Source: JBEDUK01 sp040414485
GTDB taxonomy: Bacteria; Actinomycetota; UBA4738
Reading direction: 5' to 3'
Assembly: GCA_040414485.1 (NCBI GenBank)
Contig: JBEDUK010000098.1
Coordinates: 1 to 38,895, forward strand
Length of the DNA: 38,895 bases
The position numbers and the translations under genes are program-made. The notes beneath the pieces were generated by a model. It saw only the letters and a program-made list of their open reading frames with translations, made no database searches and had not been told where the DNA came from. Shown here in pieces: positions 7,743 to 15,121 of this stretch (the first letter of the stretch is position 1; each line of letters starts with the position of its first letter).

Positions 7743-8495
7743 TCAGCCGACCTGGGCGAGGATCTCCTCGGGGATGTCGAAGTTCGCGTAGACGGCCTGC
7801 GTGTCGTCCAGGTCCTCCAGCGCCTCGTACAGCCGAAGGACCGCACCGGCCTTGTCGCCGTCCACCGGCACGTCGTTCTGGGGGATCATGGTGAGGTCGG
7901 CCGAATCGATCTGCACGCCCGAGTCCTGCAGGGCCTTCCGCGTCGCGGCGAGGTCCTCCGGTTCGGTCACGATCTCCCACTGCTCGCCGGCGTCGCGAAG
8001 GTCGTCCGCACCGGCCTCCATCAGCACCTCCAGGAGGCGGTCCTCGTCGGGCGACGTGGTCTTCTCGAGCACGATCATGCCCTTGCGGGTGAACTGCCAC
8101 GCGACGCTGCCGGGGTCCGCCATGTTGCCGCCGCCACGCGTGAACGCGTGCCGAACCTCCTGGCCGGTCCGGTTCCGGTTGTCCGTGAGCGCGTGGACGA
8201 GGAACGCGACGCCCGCCGGGCCGTAGCCCTCGTACATGACGTCCTCGAACCTCGCTCCCCCGTCGCCTTCGCCCGCGGCGCGCTTGATGGCGCGTTCGAT
8301 GTTGTCCCAGGGAACGGAGTTGTCCCGGGCCTTCTCGACCGCCGCCGCCAGCGTCATGTTCCCGTCGACGTTCGGCCCGCCCTCGCGCGCGGCGACCTCG
8401 ACGGCCCGAAGGAGCTTGGCGAACATCTGGCTGCGCTTGGCGTCCGCGGCGCCCTTCTTGCGCTTGATCGTGCTCCACTTGGAATGACCGGACAT
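7743..8495 (-). CDS. yebC: YebC/PmpR family regulator or translation factor
   Basis: The 250 residues begin with MSGHSKWSTIKRKKGAADAK, the invariant family start. They continue with GGPNVDGNMTLAAAVEKARDNSVPWDNIERAIKR and the central VMYEGYGPAGVAFLVHALTDNRNRT. YebC proteins are described as DNA-binding regulators, and more recently as factors that help ribosomes through stalling motifs such as proline runs. The latter is notable because this window encodes a 21-proline run at 31.7 kb. Gene order yebC-ruvC-ruvA-ruvB is widely conserved. Confidence 0.96.
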   Translation of the reverse strand: MSGHSKWSTIKRKKGAADAKRSQMFAKLLRAVEVAAREGGPNVDGNMTLAAAVEKARDNSVPWDNIERAIKRAAGEGDGGARFEDVMYEGYGPAGVAFLVHALTDNRNRTGQEVRHAFTRGGGNMADPGSVAWQFTRKGMIVLEKTTSPDEDRLLEVLMEAGADDLRDAGEQWEIVTEPEDLAATRKALQDSGVQIDSADLTMIPQNDVPVDGDKAGAVLRLYEALEDLDDTQAVYANFDIPEEILAQVG

Positions 8496-8504
8496 GACCG
8501 GTCG

Positions 8505-8510
8505 AGGATA
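8505..8510 (-). promoter_or_regulatory. yebC -10 box (leaderless type)
   Basis: Minus-strand TATCCT lies nine bases before the yebC ATG, with no Shine-Dalgarno between them. No convincing -35 box was found. Confidence 0.5.
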
Positions 8511-8520
8511 CCGCGCAGAC

Positions 8521-9078
8521 TCAGCCGGCCATCCCGAGGAGCAGCCGGTGCAGACGGTCGTCGCCGGCGATCTCGGGATGGAAGGCCGCGGAGAGCAGGG
8601 CGCCCTGACGGACCAGGATCGGCTTGCCATCCAGCTCGGCCAGGACCTCGACCGCGGTCCCGACGCGCTCGACGGCCGGCGCCCGGATGAACACGGCCCG
8701 GACGCCGCCGACGTCCTTGACCTCGACATCCGTCTCGAAGCTGTCCACCTGACGCCCGTAGGCGTTGCGCCGGACGGCGACGTCCATGAGCGCCAGCAAC
8801 GGTTCGCCGTCCAGGACCTCGTCGGCCATCACGATCATGCCGGCGCACGTGCCCAGGATCGGCATGCCGGCGGCGGCGCGCTCGCGGATCGGCTCGACGA
8901 GGCCCGCGAGCCGGGCGAGCTTCGATATCGTCGTCGACTCGCCGCCCGGGATCGCCAGCACATCCACGGTCGACAGCTCTTCGGGCGTGCGGACCTCGGC
9001 GGGCGTTGCGCCGGCCGACGAGAACATCGCCGCGTGCTCCCGGAAGTCGCCCTGAAGTGCAAGAACGCCCGCCTTCAT
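8521..9078 (-). CDS. pdxT: Pyridoxal 5'-phosphate synthase glutaminase subunit PdxT
   Basis: Class I glutaminase that supplies ammonia to PdxS for direct PLP synthesis. The 185 residues show KAGVLALQGDFREH at the start, the substrate loop LAIPGGESTTISKL (about 43-56), the nucleophile Cys in ILGTCAGMIV (about 78), and the His-Glu pair in SAAFHPEIAGD (about 167-170). The ATG at 9076-9078 is directly preceded by an in-frame GTG (9079-9081). A TATCAT box ten bases upstream favours a leaderless start. The pdxS partner is about 3.3 kb away rather than adjacent. Confidence 0.97.
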   Translation of the reverse strand: MKAGVLALQGDFREHAAMFSSAGATPAEVRTPEELSTVDVLAIPGGESTTISKLARLAGLVEPIRERAAAGMPILGTCAGMIVMADEVLDGEPLLALMDVAVRRNAYGRQVDSFETDVEVKDVGGVRAVFIRAPAVERVGTAVEVLAELDGKPILVRQGALLSAAFHPEIAGDDRLHRLLLGMAG

Positions 9079-9088
9079 CACGCGACCG

Positions 9089-9094
9089 ATGATA
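9089..9094 (-). promoter_or_regulatory. pdxT -10 box (leaderless type)
   Basis: Minus-strand TATCAT, ten bases before the pdxT ATG. It is divergent from the TAGCGT box of the next gene, 35 bases away. Confidence 0.5.
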
Positions 9095-9128
9095 GCCCGC
9101 GTGGCGTGACCGACCGCGCCGGCCGGTG

Positions 9129-9134
9129 TAGCGT
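9129..9134 (+). promoter_or_regulatory. -10 box of the small membrane protein and ABC operon
   Basis: Plus-strand TAGCGT lies six bases before the GTG at 9141. GTGACC, a one-mismatch TTGACC, sits 17 bases upstream of it. Predicted leaderless. Confidence 0.5.
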
Positions 9135-9140
9135 TCGGCC

Positions 9141-9323
9141 GTGAGCTGGGCCGCGCTCGCGCCGATCCTGGTCCTCTGCCTCGCGTTCGTCGTCTTCTGC
9201 TGGGTCGACATCGCCAGATCGAAGGTCCGGGGAATCCCGAAGTGGGCGTGGGCGATCATCGTGGCCATCTCGATCCCGCTGGGCGGCATCGTGTACCTGC
9301 TCGTGGGCCGCGACCGCAGCTGA
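9141..9323 (+). CDS. Small PLDc_N-like membrane protein
   Basis: The 60 residues have two membrane spans (about 4-22 and 35-54). The connecting loop carries DIARSKVRGIPKWAW and the end is IPLGGIVYLLVGRDRS. This is the pattern of the short phospholipase-D-nuclease N-terminal (PLDc_N) domain proteins, in which the domain occurs alone, without catalytic HKD motifs. It precedes the ABC transporter genes by six bases and probably shares their mRNA. Its function is unknown. Confidence 0.75.
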   Translation: MSWAALAPILVLCLAFVVFCWVDIARSKVRGIPKWAWAIIVAISIPLGGIVYLLVGRDRS

Positions 9324-9329
9324 CACCGC

Positions 9330-10247
9330 ATGGCCGTCGGTGCTCCGCCTCCGGAATCGCCACCCACCGTTCGCACGGCGTCGCTCCGCAAGGAGTACGG
9401 GTCCCACGTCGCCCTGGACGACGTGGGCATCGAGGTCCCGCGAGGAACCGTCTACGGTCTGGTCGGTCCGAACGGCGCAGGCAAGACGACCCTGCTCGGG
9501 ATCCTGTCGGGCCTTCGTCGGCCGACGGCCGGGACGGTCGATCTGGCGGTCCCGCGGCGGAAGGTGGCGGTCCTGCCCGACACGCCACGATTCGATCCAT
9601 GGCTCACGGCGCGCGAGGTGGTGGACCTCGCGCGGACGATGGTGGCGCCGGACGCGCCCGCCGACCGGGTCGACGGCGCGATCCGTGCCGCCGGCCTGGA
9701 GGACGCGGCCGGCCGACGGGTCGGCGGGTTCTCGCGCGGGATGCTGCAGCGGCTCGGCCTGGCGGCCACGATCGTCGGCGACCCCGAGCTCCTGCTCCTC
9801 GACGAACCCGCATCCGCGCTGGACCCGGCCGGTCGTCGCGACGTCCTGGACCTGATCGCCCGCTTGCGCGGAACGAGCACCGTCCTGTTCTCCAGTCACA
9901 TCCTGGCCGACGTCGAGCGTGTGTGCGACACCGTGGGCGTCCTGCGCGCCGGTCGCCTGCTGTACCAGGGAACGATGACCGGACTCCTCTCGGGCACGGT
10001 GGCGCCCGAGTACCGGATCCACGTCCGTGACGGCGTCGAACAGGTCGTTGCGGCCCTGCGTGCCCAGCCGTGGGTGCGCTCGGTGGCGCAGAACGATGGA
10101 CCGGGGGTCGTTCGCATCGGTGTGGCGTCGGCCGATGACGCCGAACGCGCGATGATCCCCGTGTTGGCCGGGACGGGCGCACGGATCGCGAGCGTCGAGC
10201 CCGAGGCGATCGACCTGGAACGGGTATTCCTGGAGCTCACGTCGTGA
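9330..10247 (+). CDS. ABC transporter ATP-binding protein (ABC-2 exporter type)
   Basis: ATPase subunit of a probable exporter. The 305 residues have Walker A GPNGAGKTT (about 47-55), a degenerate signature GGFSRGMLQRLG (about 132-143), Walker B ELLLLDEPASALDP (about 153-166) and the switch His in FSSHILADVERVC (about 190). The C-terminal ~80 residues form the accessory domain typical of DrrA/CcmA-type exporters. Its stop overlaps the permease GTG (GTGA), so the two subunits are coupled. The substrate is not predictable from sequence. Confidence 0.93.
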   Translation: MAVGAPPPESPPTVRTASLRKEYGSHVALDDVGIEVPRGTVYGLVGPNGAGKTTLLGILSGLRRPTAGTVDLAVPRRKVAVLPDTPRFDPWLTAREVVDLARTMVAPDAPADRVDGAIRAAGLEDAAGRRVGGFSRGMLQRLGLAATIVGDPELLLLDEPASALDPAGRRDVLDLIARLRGTSTVLFSSHILADVERVCDTVGVLRAGRLLYQGTMTGLLSGTVAPEYRIHVRDGVEQVVAALRAQPWVRSVAQNDGPGVVRIGVASADDAERAMIPVLAGTGARIASVEPEAIDLERVFLELTS

Positions 10248-11047
10248 CGGACGTGACGGACGCACCGGCCGCGGCGGCTCCGCCACGGCGGCGCCCGATG
10301 ACGCTCTGGCGCCTGGAGTGGCTTCGGCTCCTCCGCACGCGGCGATGGATCGCGCTGGCGGCCGTGTACCTGTTCTTCGGGCTGACGGGGCCGCCGCTGG
10401 CGCGATATGCGAGCGACATCCTCCGGCGGTTCGGCTCTGGGAACCTGCAGATCACGATCCCGCCGGCGGTTCCTGCGGACGGGATCTCGAACTACATCAA
10501 GAACGCCTCGCAGATCGGCTTGGTGGTGGTCGTGGTCGTGGCCGCAGGGGCGCTGACCTTCGACGCGAGGCCGGAGATCGGGGCGTTCCTGCGGACGCGG
10601 ACCGATTCCCTCTGGCGGATCCTCGCGCCGCGGTTCTGGGTGAGCGCGGTGGCCGCCGCCGGGGCGTTCCTCGCCGGGTCGCTGGCCGCCTGGTACGAGA
10701 CGGTCGTGCTCATCGGACGTCTCAGTACCGGCGCGATGCTGGCCGGCATGGCGTTCGGCGTGATCTATCTGGCGTTCGCCGTCGCGGTCGTCGCGCTCTC
10801 GGCTGCGATCGCCCGGGGCACGCTCGCCGTGGTGATGCTGTCGCTCGCGATCCTCATCGCCCTGCCCATCGCCGGTCTCGTCCGGGGCGTGGGGCCGTGG
10901 ATGCCGAGCGAACTGGTCGGCGCGCTCGACGCGCTTGCTCGGGGCGCACACGCGGCCGACTACCTGCGGGCAACGTCCACCGCGCTCCTCGGGGGCGCGC
11001 TGGCGCTGTGGTTCGCTGTTCGGCTCGCAGCGCGGCGCGAGCTCTGA
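10244..11047 (+). CDS. ABC transporter permease (ABC-2 type)
   Basis: The 267-residue membrane protein has about six predicted helices and a cytoplasmic N-terminus (MTLWRLEWLRLLRTRRW) that is standard for ABC-2 permeases. Helices follow at about 40-55, 88-105, 130-150, 165-190, 200-220 and near 250. The GTG start overlaps the stop of the ATPase gene. It is the membrane half of the exporter; whether it moves a drug, a lipid or a peptide cannot be told. Confidence 0.85.
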   Translation: MTDVTDAPAAAAPPRRRPMTLWRLEWLRLLRTRRWIALAAVYLFFGLTGPPLARYASDILRRFGSGNLQITIPPAVPADGISNYIKNASQIGLVVVVVVAAGALTFDARPEIGAFLRTRTDSLWRILAPRFWVSAVAAAGAFLAGSLAAWYETVVLIGRLSTGAMLAGMAFGVIYLAFAVAVVALSAAIARGTLAVVMLSLAILIALPIAGLVRGVGPWMPSELVGALDALARGAHAADYLRATSTALLGGALALWFAVRLAARREL

Positions 11048-11074
11048 GTTTGGCCACGCTGCGACCATCGTCGC

Positions 11075-11998
11075 GTGGGCGATCCACTCATCCCGGCGCG
11101 TGACGCGGTCGAAACACTGCTCGCGGGCCGCTTCGAAGGTGTGACCGACCTCGTTGCGCTCCCCGGCGGAGAATGGTCTCGCGCGTTCGCCTTCCGCGCC
11201 GCCGGTCGCGACCTGGTGATCCGGATCGGTTCCACCGTCGAGGACTACGAGAAAGACCGGGTTGCCGCCTCATGGCGGCGCGACGGCCTCCCGGTGCCGG
11301 CGATCGTGGAGATCGGGGAGGCGGGCGGCGCCCCGTACGCGATCTCGGAACGGATCCACGGCACTTTCATCGAGGGCCTCGACCGCCCTGGCTGGCGAAG
11401 TGTGCTCCCCGACCTGTTCGATGCGCTCGCGGCAATGCGCGAGATCGAACTGCCCGGAACGGGGTATGGGCGGTGGATCCCGAACGGCTCAGCGCCCCAT
11501 GCGTCGTGGCGCGAGTGGCTGCTCGCGATCGCCGATGAGCCTCTGGATCCACGGATCCGCGGGTGGCGCGAGGCGCTGGCGTCCCGGCCGGGCGCCCGTG
11601 AACGTTTCGACGAGTGCTTCGCAGCACTCACGGACGCCGCGCCGACCGGCCCCGAACGTCGTCGACTGATACACGCTGATCTCACGGCGCGGAACGTGTT
11701 CGTTCTGGATGGCCGGATCTCAGGGGTCCTCGACTGGGCGAACTCGCTCGTCGGCGATCCGGTCTACGACATCGCGTGGCTGCTCTTCTGGGCGCCGTGG
11801 CACCCCGGGATCGATCCCGGCGACATCCGCCACCTGGCCCGTGCCCGCTTCGGCGACGACGACCTCGACGCGCGGGTGCGGTGCTACGGGCTGCACGTCG
11901 GGCTCGACGCGCAGCTCTACACGGCGTTCAAGGGGCGATCCGAGGAACTGGATCGAGCGGCTGAGCGGACGCTCCAGGTGGCCGTGTCGGGTCTGTAG
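11075..11998 (+). CDS. APH-family phosphotransferase (aminoglycoside phosphotransferase/choline-kinase fold)
   Basis: The 307-residue protein has a kinase-like fold. The catalytic loop LIHADLTARNVFV (about 192-204) carries the Asp base and the Asn metal ligand, and GVLDWANSLVGDPVYDIAWLLFW (about 210-232) is the DFG-equivalent segment with the conserved Asp. The N-terminal lobe has a hydrophobic GGEWSRAFAFR loop and a Lys/Arg-poor nucleotide site. It starts at a GTG 27 bases after the permease gene. Homologues include hygromycin-type resistance kinases, but chromosomal members usually act on unknown small molecules, so resistance should not be assumed. Confidence 0.85.
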   Translation: MGDPLIPARDAVETLLAGRFEGVTDLVALPGGEWSRAFAFRAAGRDLVIRIGSTVEDYEKDRVAASWRRDGLPVPAIVEIGEAGGAPYAISERIHGTFIEGLDRPGWRSVLPDLFDALAAMREIELPGTGYGRWIPNGSAPHASWREWLLAIADEPLDPRIRGWREALASRPGARERFDECFAALTDAAPTGPERRRLIHADLTARNVFVLDGRISGVLDWANSLVGDPVYDIAWLLFWAPWHPGIDPGDIRHLARARFGDDDLDARVRCYGLHVGLDAQLYTAFKGRSEELDRAAERTLQVAVSGL

Positions 11999-12004
11999 CC
12001 GACG

Positions 12005-12373
12005 CTATCCGGCGGAGTCGTCGCGCTGGTGGATCCCGAAGATCGTCCCGTCTGGATCGACGCAGTACGCCTGGTAGCCCACGCCCGGGATCGTCTGCTT
12101 GGGCAGCGCGACCGATCCACCGGCGGCTTCGACCTTCGCGATCATGTCGTCGACGGAGTCGACGTCGACCGTGACGATCGTGCGCGCCGAATCGTCCATC
12201 GACCGCATGAACCCGCCGTCGATCCCGATGTCGCCGAGCGAGGCGCTGTTCACCAGCCAGTACTCGGCCGGTCCGTCCCATTTCTGGATCTCCCAACCGA
12301 ACAGATCGCGATAGAACGCCGACGCGCGATCCGGGTCCGGCGAGCTGAATTCGAAATGCACGACACGATTCAC
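12005..12373 (-). CDS. VOC (glyoxalase/bleomycin-resistance) family protein
   Basis: The 122 residues form two beta-alpha-beta-beta-beta modules: VVHFEFSSPDPDRASAFYRDLFGW at the N-terminus, and a second half with VDSVDDMIAKVEAAGG and ending in YCVDPDGTIFGIHQ. The family has metal-dependent lyases, isomerases, dioxygenases and binding proteins; this short form is of the uncharacterised PhnB/VOC type. The GTG at 12371-12373 is preceded by a very strong GGAGGGGGAGGA sequence. It is convergent with the APH gene (6-base gap) and lies downstream of pdxS. Confidence 0.87.
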   Translation of the reverse strand: MNRVVHFEFSSPDPDRASAFYRDLFGWEIQKWDGPAEYWLVNSASLGDIGIDGGFMRSMDDSARTIVTVDVDSVDDMIAKVEAAGGSVALPKQTIPGVGYQAYCVDPDGTIFGIHQRDDSAG

Positions 12374-12403
12374 GTCGTTTCCTCCCCCTCCGATCGCGAC
12401 GAC

Positions 12404-12422
12404 TGGTAAAGGTGCTTTACCA
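12404..12422 (-). promoter_or_regulatory. Perfect inverted repeat at the pdxS end and VOC leader
   Basis: TGGTAAAG-3 nt-CTTTACCA is an 8-bp perfect inverted repeat. Its sequence includes the pdxS TAA stop (12417-12419) and ends about 30 bases before the VOC start codon. Unlike most of the window it is AT-rich. It could be a short transcription-stop or mRNA-end hairpin for pdxS, or a dimeric repressor's operator controlling the VOC gene. Confidence 0.45.
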
Positions 12423-13313
12423 ACCGCGGTTCTGCATGATCTCCGTCTCGGGGATGGTGTCGATGGCCAGCCCTCTCATGGGCTCCCCCAGTCCACGCGA
12501 GATCTTCGCCAGGACGTCCGGGTCGTTGAAGTGCGTCGTCGCCTCCACGATCGCGCGCGCCCGGATGGCCGGGTCCTCGCTCTTGAAGATGCCGCTGCCG
12601 ACGAAGTTGCCGTCGCAGCCGAGCTGCATCATGAGCGCCGCATCGGCCGGGGTGGAGAGCCCGCCGGCGGAGAAGTTCACGACGGGGAGCCTGCCGGTCG
12701 CCGCGACGTTCCGCACCAGGTCCAGCGGCGCGCCCAGGTCCTTCGCGGCACGGGCCAGCTCATCTTCCGAAAGAACCGTCAGCGCGCGCATCTGCGAGGT
12801 GACCTTCCGCATGTGGCGCACGGCCTCCACGACGTTGCCCGTTCCCGGCTCGCCCTTCGTGCGGATCATCGCGGCGCCCTCGGCGATCCTGCGAAGCGCC
12901 TCGCCCAGGTCGCGAGCGCCGCAGACGAACGGAACGGTGAACTTCCACTTGTCGATGTGGTGCTCCTCGTCGGCCGGCGTGAGCACCTCCGACTCGTCGA
13001 TGTAATCGACCCCGAGCGCCTGCAGGATCTGCGCCTCGACGAAGTGCCCGATGCGCACCTTCGCCATGACCGGGATGGAGACCGCCTGCATGATCTCCTC
13101 GACCTTCGTCGGGTCGGCCATGCGCGCGACGCCGCCCTCCTTGCGGATGTCGGCGGGCACGCGCTCCAGGGCCATGACCGCCACCGCGCCGGCGTCCTCG
13201 GCGATCTTCGCCTGGTCCGCCGTGGTGACGTCCATGATCACGCCGCCCTTGAGCATCTCGGCCAGCCCGGTCTTGACCCGGAGCGTGCCGGTTTCGGTCT
13301 CGATGGTCCCCAT
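12417..13313 (-). CDS. pdxS: Pyridoxal 5'-phosphate synthase lyase subunit PdxS
   Basis: Synthase subunit that makes PLP from ribose 5-phosphate, glyceraldehyde 3-phosphate and the ammonia delivered by PdxT. The 298 residues are a TIM barrel with GGVIMDVTTADQAKIAEDAGAVAVMALE split over about 19-46, Lys in MAKVRIGHFVEA (about 85), Lys in FVCGARDLGEALRRI preceded by KWKF, and the phosphate site PVVNFSAGGLSTPADAA (about 210-226). The ATG at 13311-13313 follows a clear GAGGAGGGA ribosome-binding site. Together with pdxT it indicates the DXP-independent B6 route. Confidence 0.98.
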   Translation of the reverse strand: MGTIETETGTLRVKTGLAEMLKGGVIMDVTTADQAKIAEDAGAVAVMALERVPADIRKEGGVARMADPTKVEEIMQAVSIPVMAKVRIGHFVEAQILQALGVDYIDESEVLTPADEEHHIDKWKFTVPFVCGARDLGEALRRIAEGAAMIRTKGEPGTGNVVEAVRHMRKVTSQMRALTVLSEDELARAAKDLGAPLDLVRNVAATGRLPVVNFSAGGLSTPADAALMMQLGCDGNFVGSGIFKSEDPAIRARAIVEATTHFNDPDVLAKISRGLGEPMRGLAIDTIPETEIMQNRGW

Positions 13314-13342
13314 GGTGTCCCTCCTCGCCGTCCTGCCTTCGA

Positions 13343-13348
13343 AGTCTA
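13343..13348 (-). promoter_or_regulatory. pdxS -10 box (with leader)
   Basis: Minus-strand TAGACT gives a leader of about 23 bases that contains GAGGAGGGA. This contrasts with the leaderless divergent neighbour. Confidence 0.45.
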
Positions 13349-13428
13349 CTGCCGGCCCGCGCGCGACCGGCCGGGCCCTGTCCCCTTCAAACGAGCGGCG
13401 GCCCCGCCCTTTCGTCACGCCGACCCGA

Positions 13429-13434
13429 TAGGCT
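13429..13434 (+). promoter_or_regulatory. -10 box of the carbamoyltransferase gene (leaderless type)
   Basis: Plus-strand TAGGCT, identical to the ruvC -10 box, lies ten bases before the ATG at 13445 with no Shine-Dalgarno between. Confidence 0.5.
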
Positions 13435-13444
13435 CTGCCGCCCG

Positions 13445-15121
13445 ATGGACGTCCTCGGGATCAACTGCTTCTCCCACGACACGGCGGCCGCGCTGGTGCG
13501 CGACGGGGTTCCGGTCGCCTTCATCGAGGAAGAGCGCTTCAACCGCGAGAAGCACACGAAGGCGTTCCCGGACGCCGCGATCGAGTTCTGCCTGCGTCAG
13601 GGCGGCATCTCGATCGCCGATGTCGACGTCGTGGTGTTCGCGCACCGCGCCGGCGTCGACTACGCCCGCGGCCTGACCGACGCCGTCAAACGGCTCGCGC
13701 CGAGGCGGCTGGCCGCGCAGACCTACGTGGATCTGATGCTCGCGAGGAAGCAGCGTGACTTCGCGAAGCGCTGGGGCTACGGCGGACGCGTGGCGAACGT
13801 CGGGCACCACCAGGCGCATGCCGCCGCCGCGTTCTTCCCCAGCGGGTTCGAGGACGCCGCCGTGCTCACCCTGGACCGGGGCGGCGACATGCTGTCCACG
13901 ACGTTCGGGCTGGGCAGGGGTTCGCGCCTGGAGACGCTGAAGGAGATCCGCAATCCCGATTCGCTCGGCGAGGTCTACACGGCCGTCACCGGATGGCTCG
14001 GCTTCCATCCGAACGCGGACGAGGGCAAGGTCATGGGCCTCGCGCCGTACGGCACCGACCGCTATGCGCCGGTGTTCCGGGACTTCGTGCGGCTCCACGA
14101 CGACGGCGGCTTCGAGGTGAACCTCTCGTGGTTCCGCTACCAGGTCGAATCCGGTCCATTGTCGAAGCGCTACCTGGACCTGTTCGGCCCGCCGCGGGTG
14201 CCGGAGAGCGAGATCACGAAGCACCACGAGGACGTCGCGTTCGGGGTGCAGACGGTGACCGAGGAGGCGGCGCTCCACATGGCTCGAGCGCTCCACGCGA
14301 CGACCGGCTCGGCGAACCTCGCGATGGCGGGGGGCGTCGCGCTCAATTCGGTGATGAACGCGCGGCTGCTCCGGGAGACGCCGTTCGAACGGATCTTCAT
14401 CCAGCCGGCCGCCGGGGATGCCGGCAACGCGCTCGGGGCCGCGCTGCACGTCTGGCACGTGGAGATGGGGAAGCCGCGCGAGTGGCGGATGGAGCATGCG
14501 TTCTACGGTCCCTCGTACGACGACATCGATCTCCGCGCGGCGTTCGAGGCGCGCGGCGTGCCGTTCGAAGAGGTGACCGATCCAGCCGCCTCCGCGGCGG
14601 AGTTGCTGTCCGAATCGCAGATCGTGGGCTGGTTCGCCGGCGCCGCGGAGGTGGGGCCTCGCGCGCTTGGAGCGCGTTCGATCCTGGCCGATCCGCGCAA
14701 GGCCGAGATGAAGGACATCGTGAACGCCCAGGTCAAGCACCGCGAGGGCTTCCGGCCCTTCGCCCCGGCGGTGCTGGACGAGCGGGGCGGCGAGTACTTC
14801 GAAGGCTATGCCACGAACCCGTTCATGCTGCTGGTCCTGCCGATCCACCAGGACAAGCGCGACGTGATCCCCGCTGTGACGCACGTCGACGGAACGGGGC
14901 GGCTCCAGTCGGTGACGCCGGACGGGAACGGCGGCGCCTTCCATCGCCTGATCTCGGAGTTCGAACGCCGCACCGGCGTGCCCGTGGTGCTGAACACGTC
15001 GTTCAACCTGCGCGGGGAACCGATCGTGCACCGCCCGGCGGAGGCGGTGGAGGACTACCTCAACACGGGGATGGACGCGCTGCTGCTCGGGCCGTACCTG
15101 GCTCGCAAACGCCCGGCGTGA
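13445..15121 (+). CDS. NodU/CmcH-type O-carbamoyltransferase
   Basis: The 558 residues match the two-domain carbamoyltransferases that use carbamoyl phosphate and ATP to carbamoylate a hydroxyl group. The N-terminal Kae1-like domain starts INCFSHDTAAALVRDG and carries HHQAHAAAAFF (about 121-131), then AGGVALNSVMNARLL and QPAAGDAGNALGAAL. The C-terminal domain has EVGPRALGARSILADPR, KHREGFRPFAPAVL and FNLRGEPIVH. An unusual point is LTLDRGGD where many members have LTxDGxG. It stands alone with no sugar, nodulation or antibiotic genes around it, so its acceptor is unknown. Its stop codon directly abuts the stop of the convergent gene. Confidence 0.92.
   Translation: MDVLGINCFSHDTAAALVRDGVPVAFIEEERFNREKHTKAFPDAAIEFCLRQGGISIADVDVVVFAHRAGVDYARGLTDAVKRLAPRRLAAQTYVDLMLARKQRDFAKRWGYGGRVANVGHHQAHAAAAFFPSGFEDAAVLTLDRGGDMLSTTFGLGRGSRLETLKEIRNPDSLGEVYTAVTGWLGFHPNADEGKVMGLAPYGTDRYAPVFRDFVRLHDDGGFEVNLSWFRYQVESGPLSKRYLDLFGPPRVPESEITKHHEDVAFGVQTVTEEAALHMARALHATTGSANLAMAGGVALNSVMNARLLRETPFERIFIQPAAGDAGNALGAALHVWHVEMGKPREWRMEHAFYGPSYDDIDLRAAFEARGVPFEEVTDPAASAAELLSESQIVGWFAGAAEVGPRALGARSILADPRKAEMKDIVNAQVKHREGFRPFAPAVLDERGGEYFEGYATNPFMLLVLPIHQDKRDVIPAVTHVDGTGRLQSVTPDGNGGAFHRLISEFERRTGVPVVLNTSFNLRGEPIVHRPAEAVEDYLNTGMDALLLGPYLARKRPA

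Noticed and set aside
11075..11998. Calling the APH-type gene an antibiotic-resistance gene
   Set aside because: The kinase motifs are clear but nothing shows an aminoglycoside substrate; most chromosomal members have other or unknown substrates.
13415..15031. A 538-residue open frame opposite the carbamoyltransferase gene
   Set aside because: Shadow frame; the sense strand carries all the conserved motifs.
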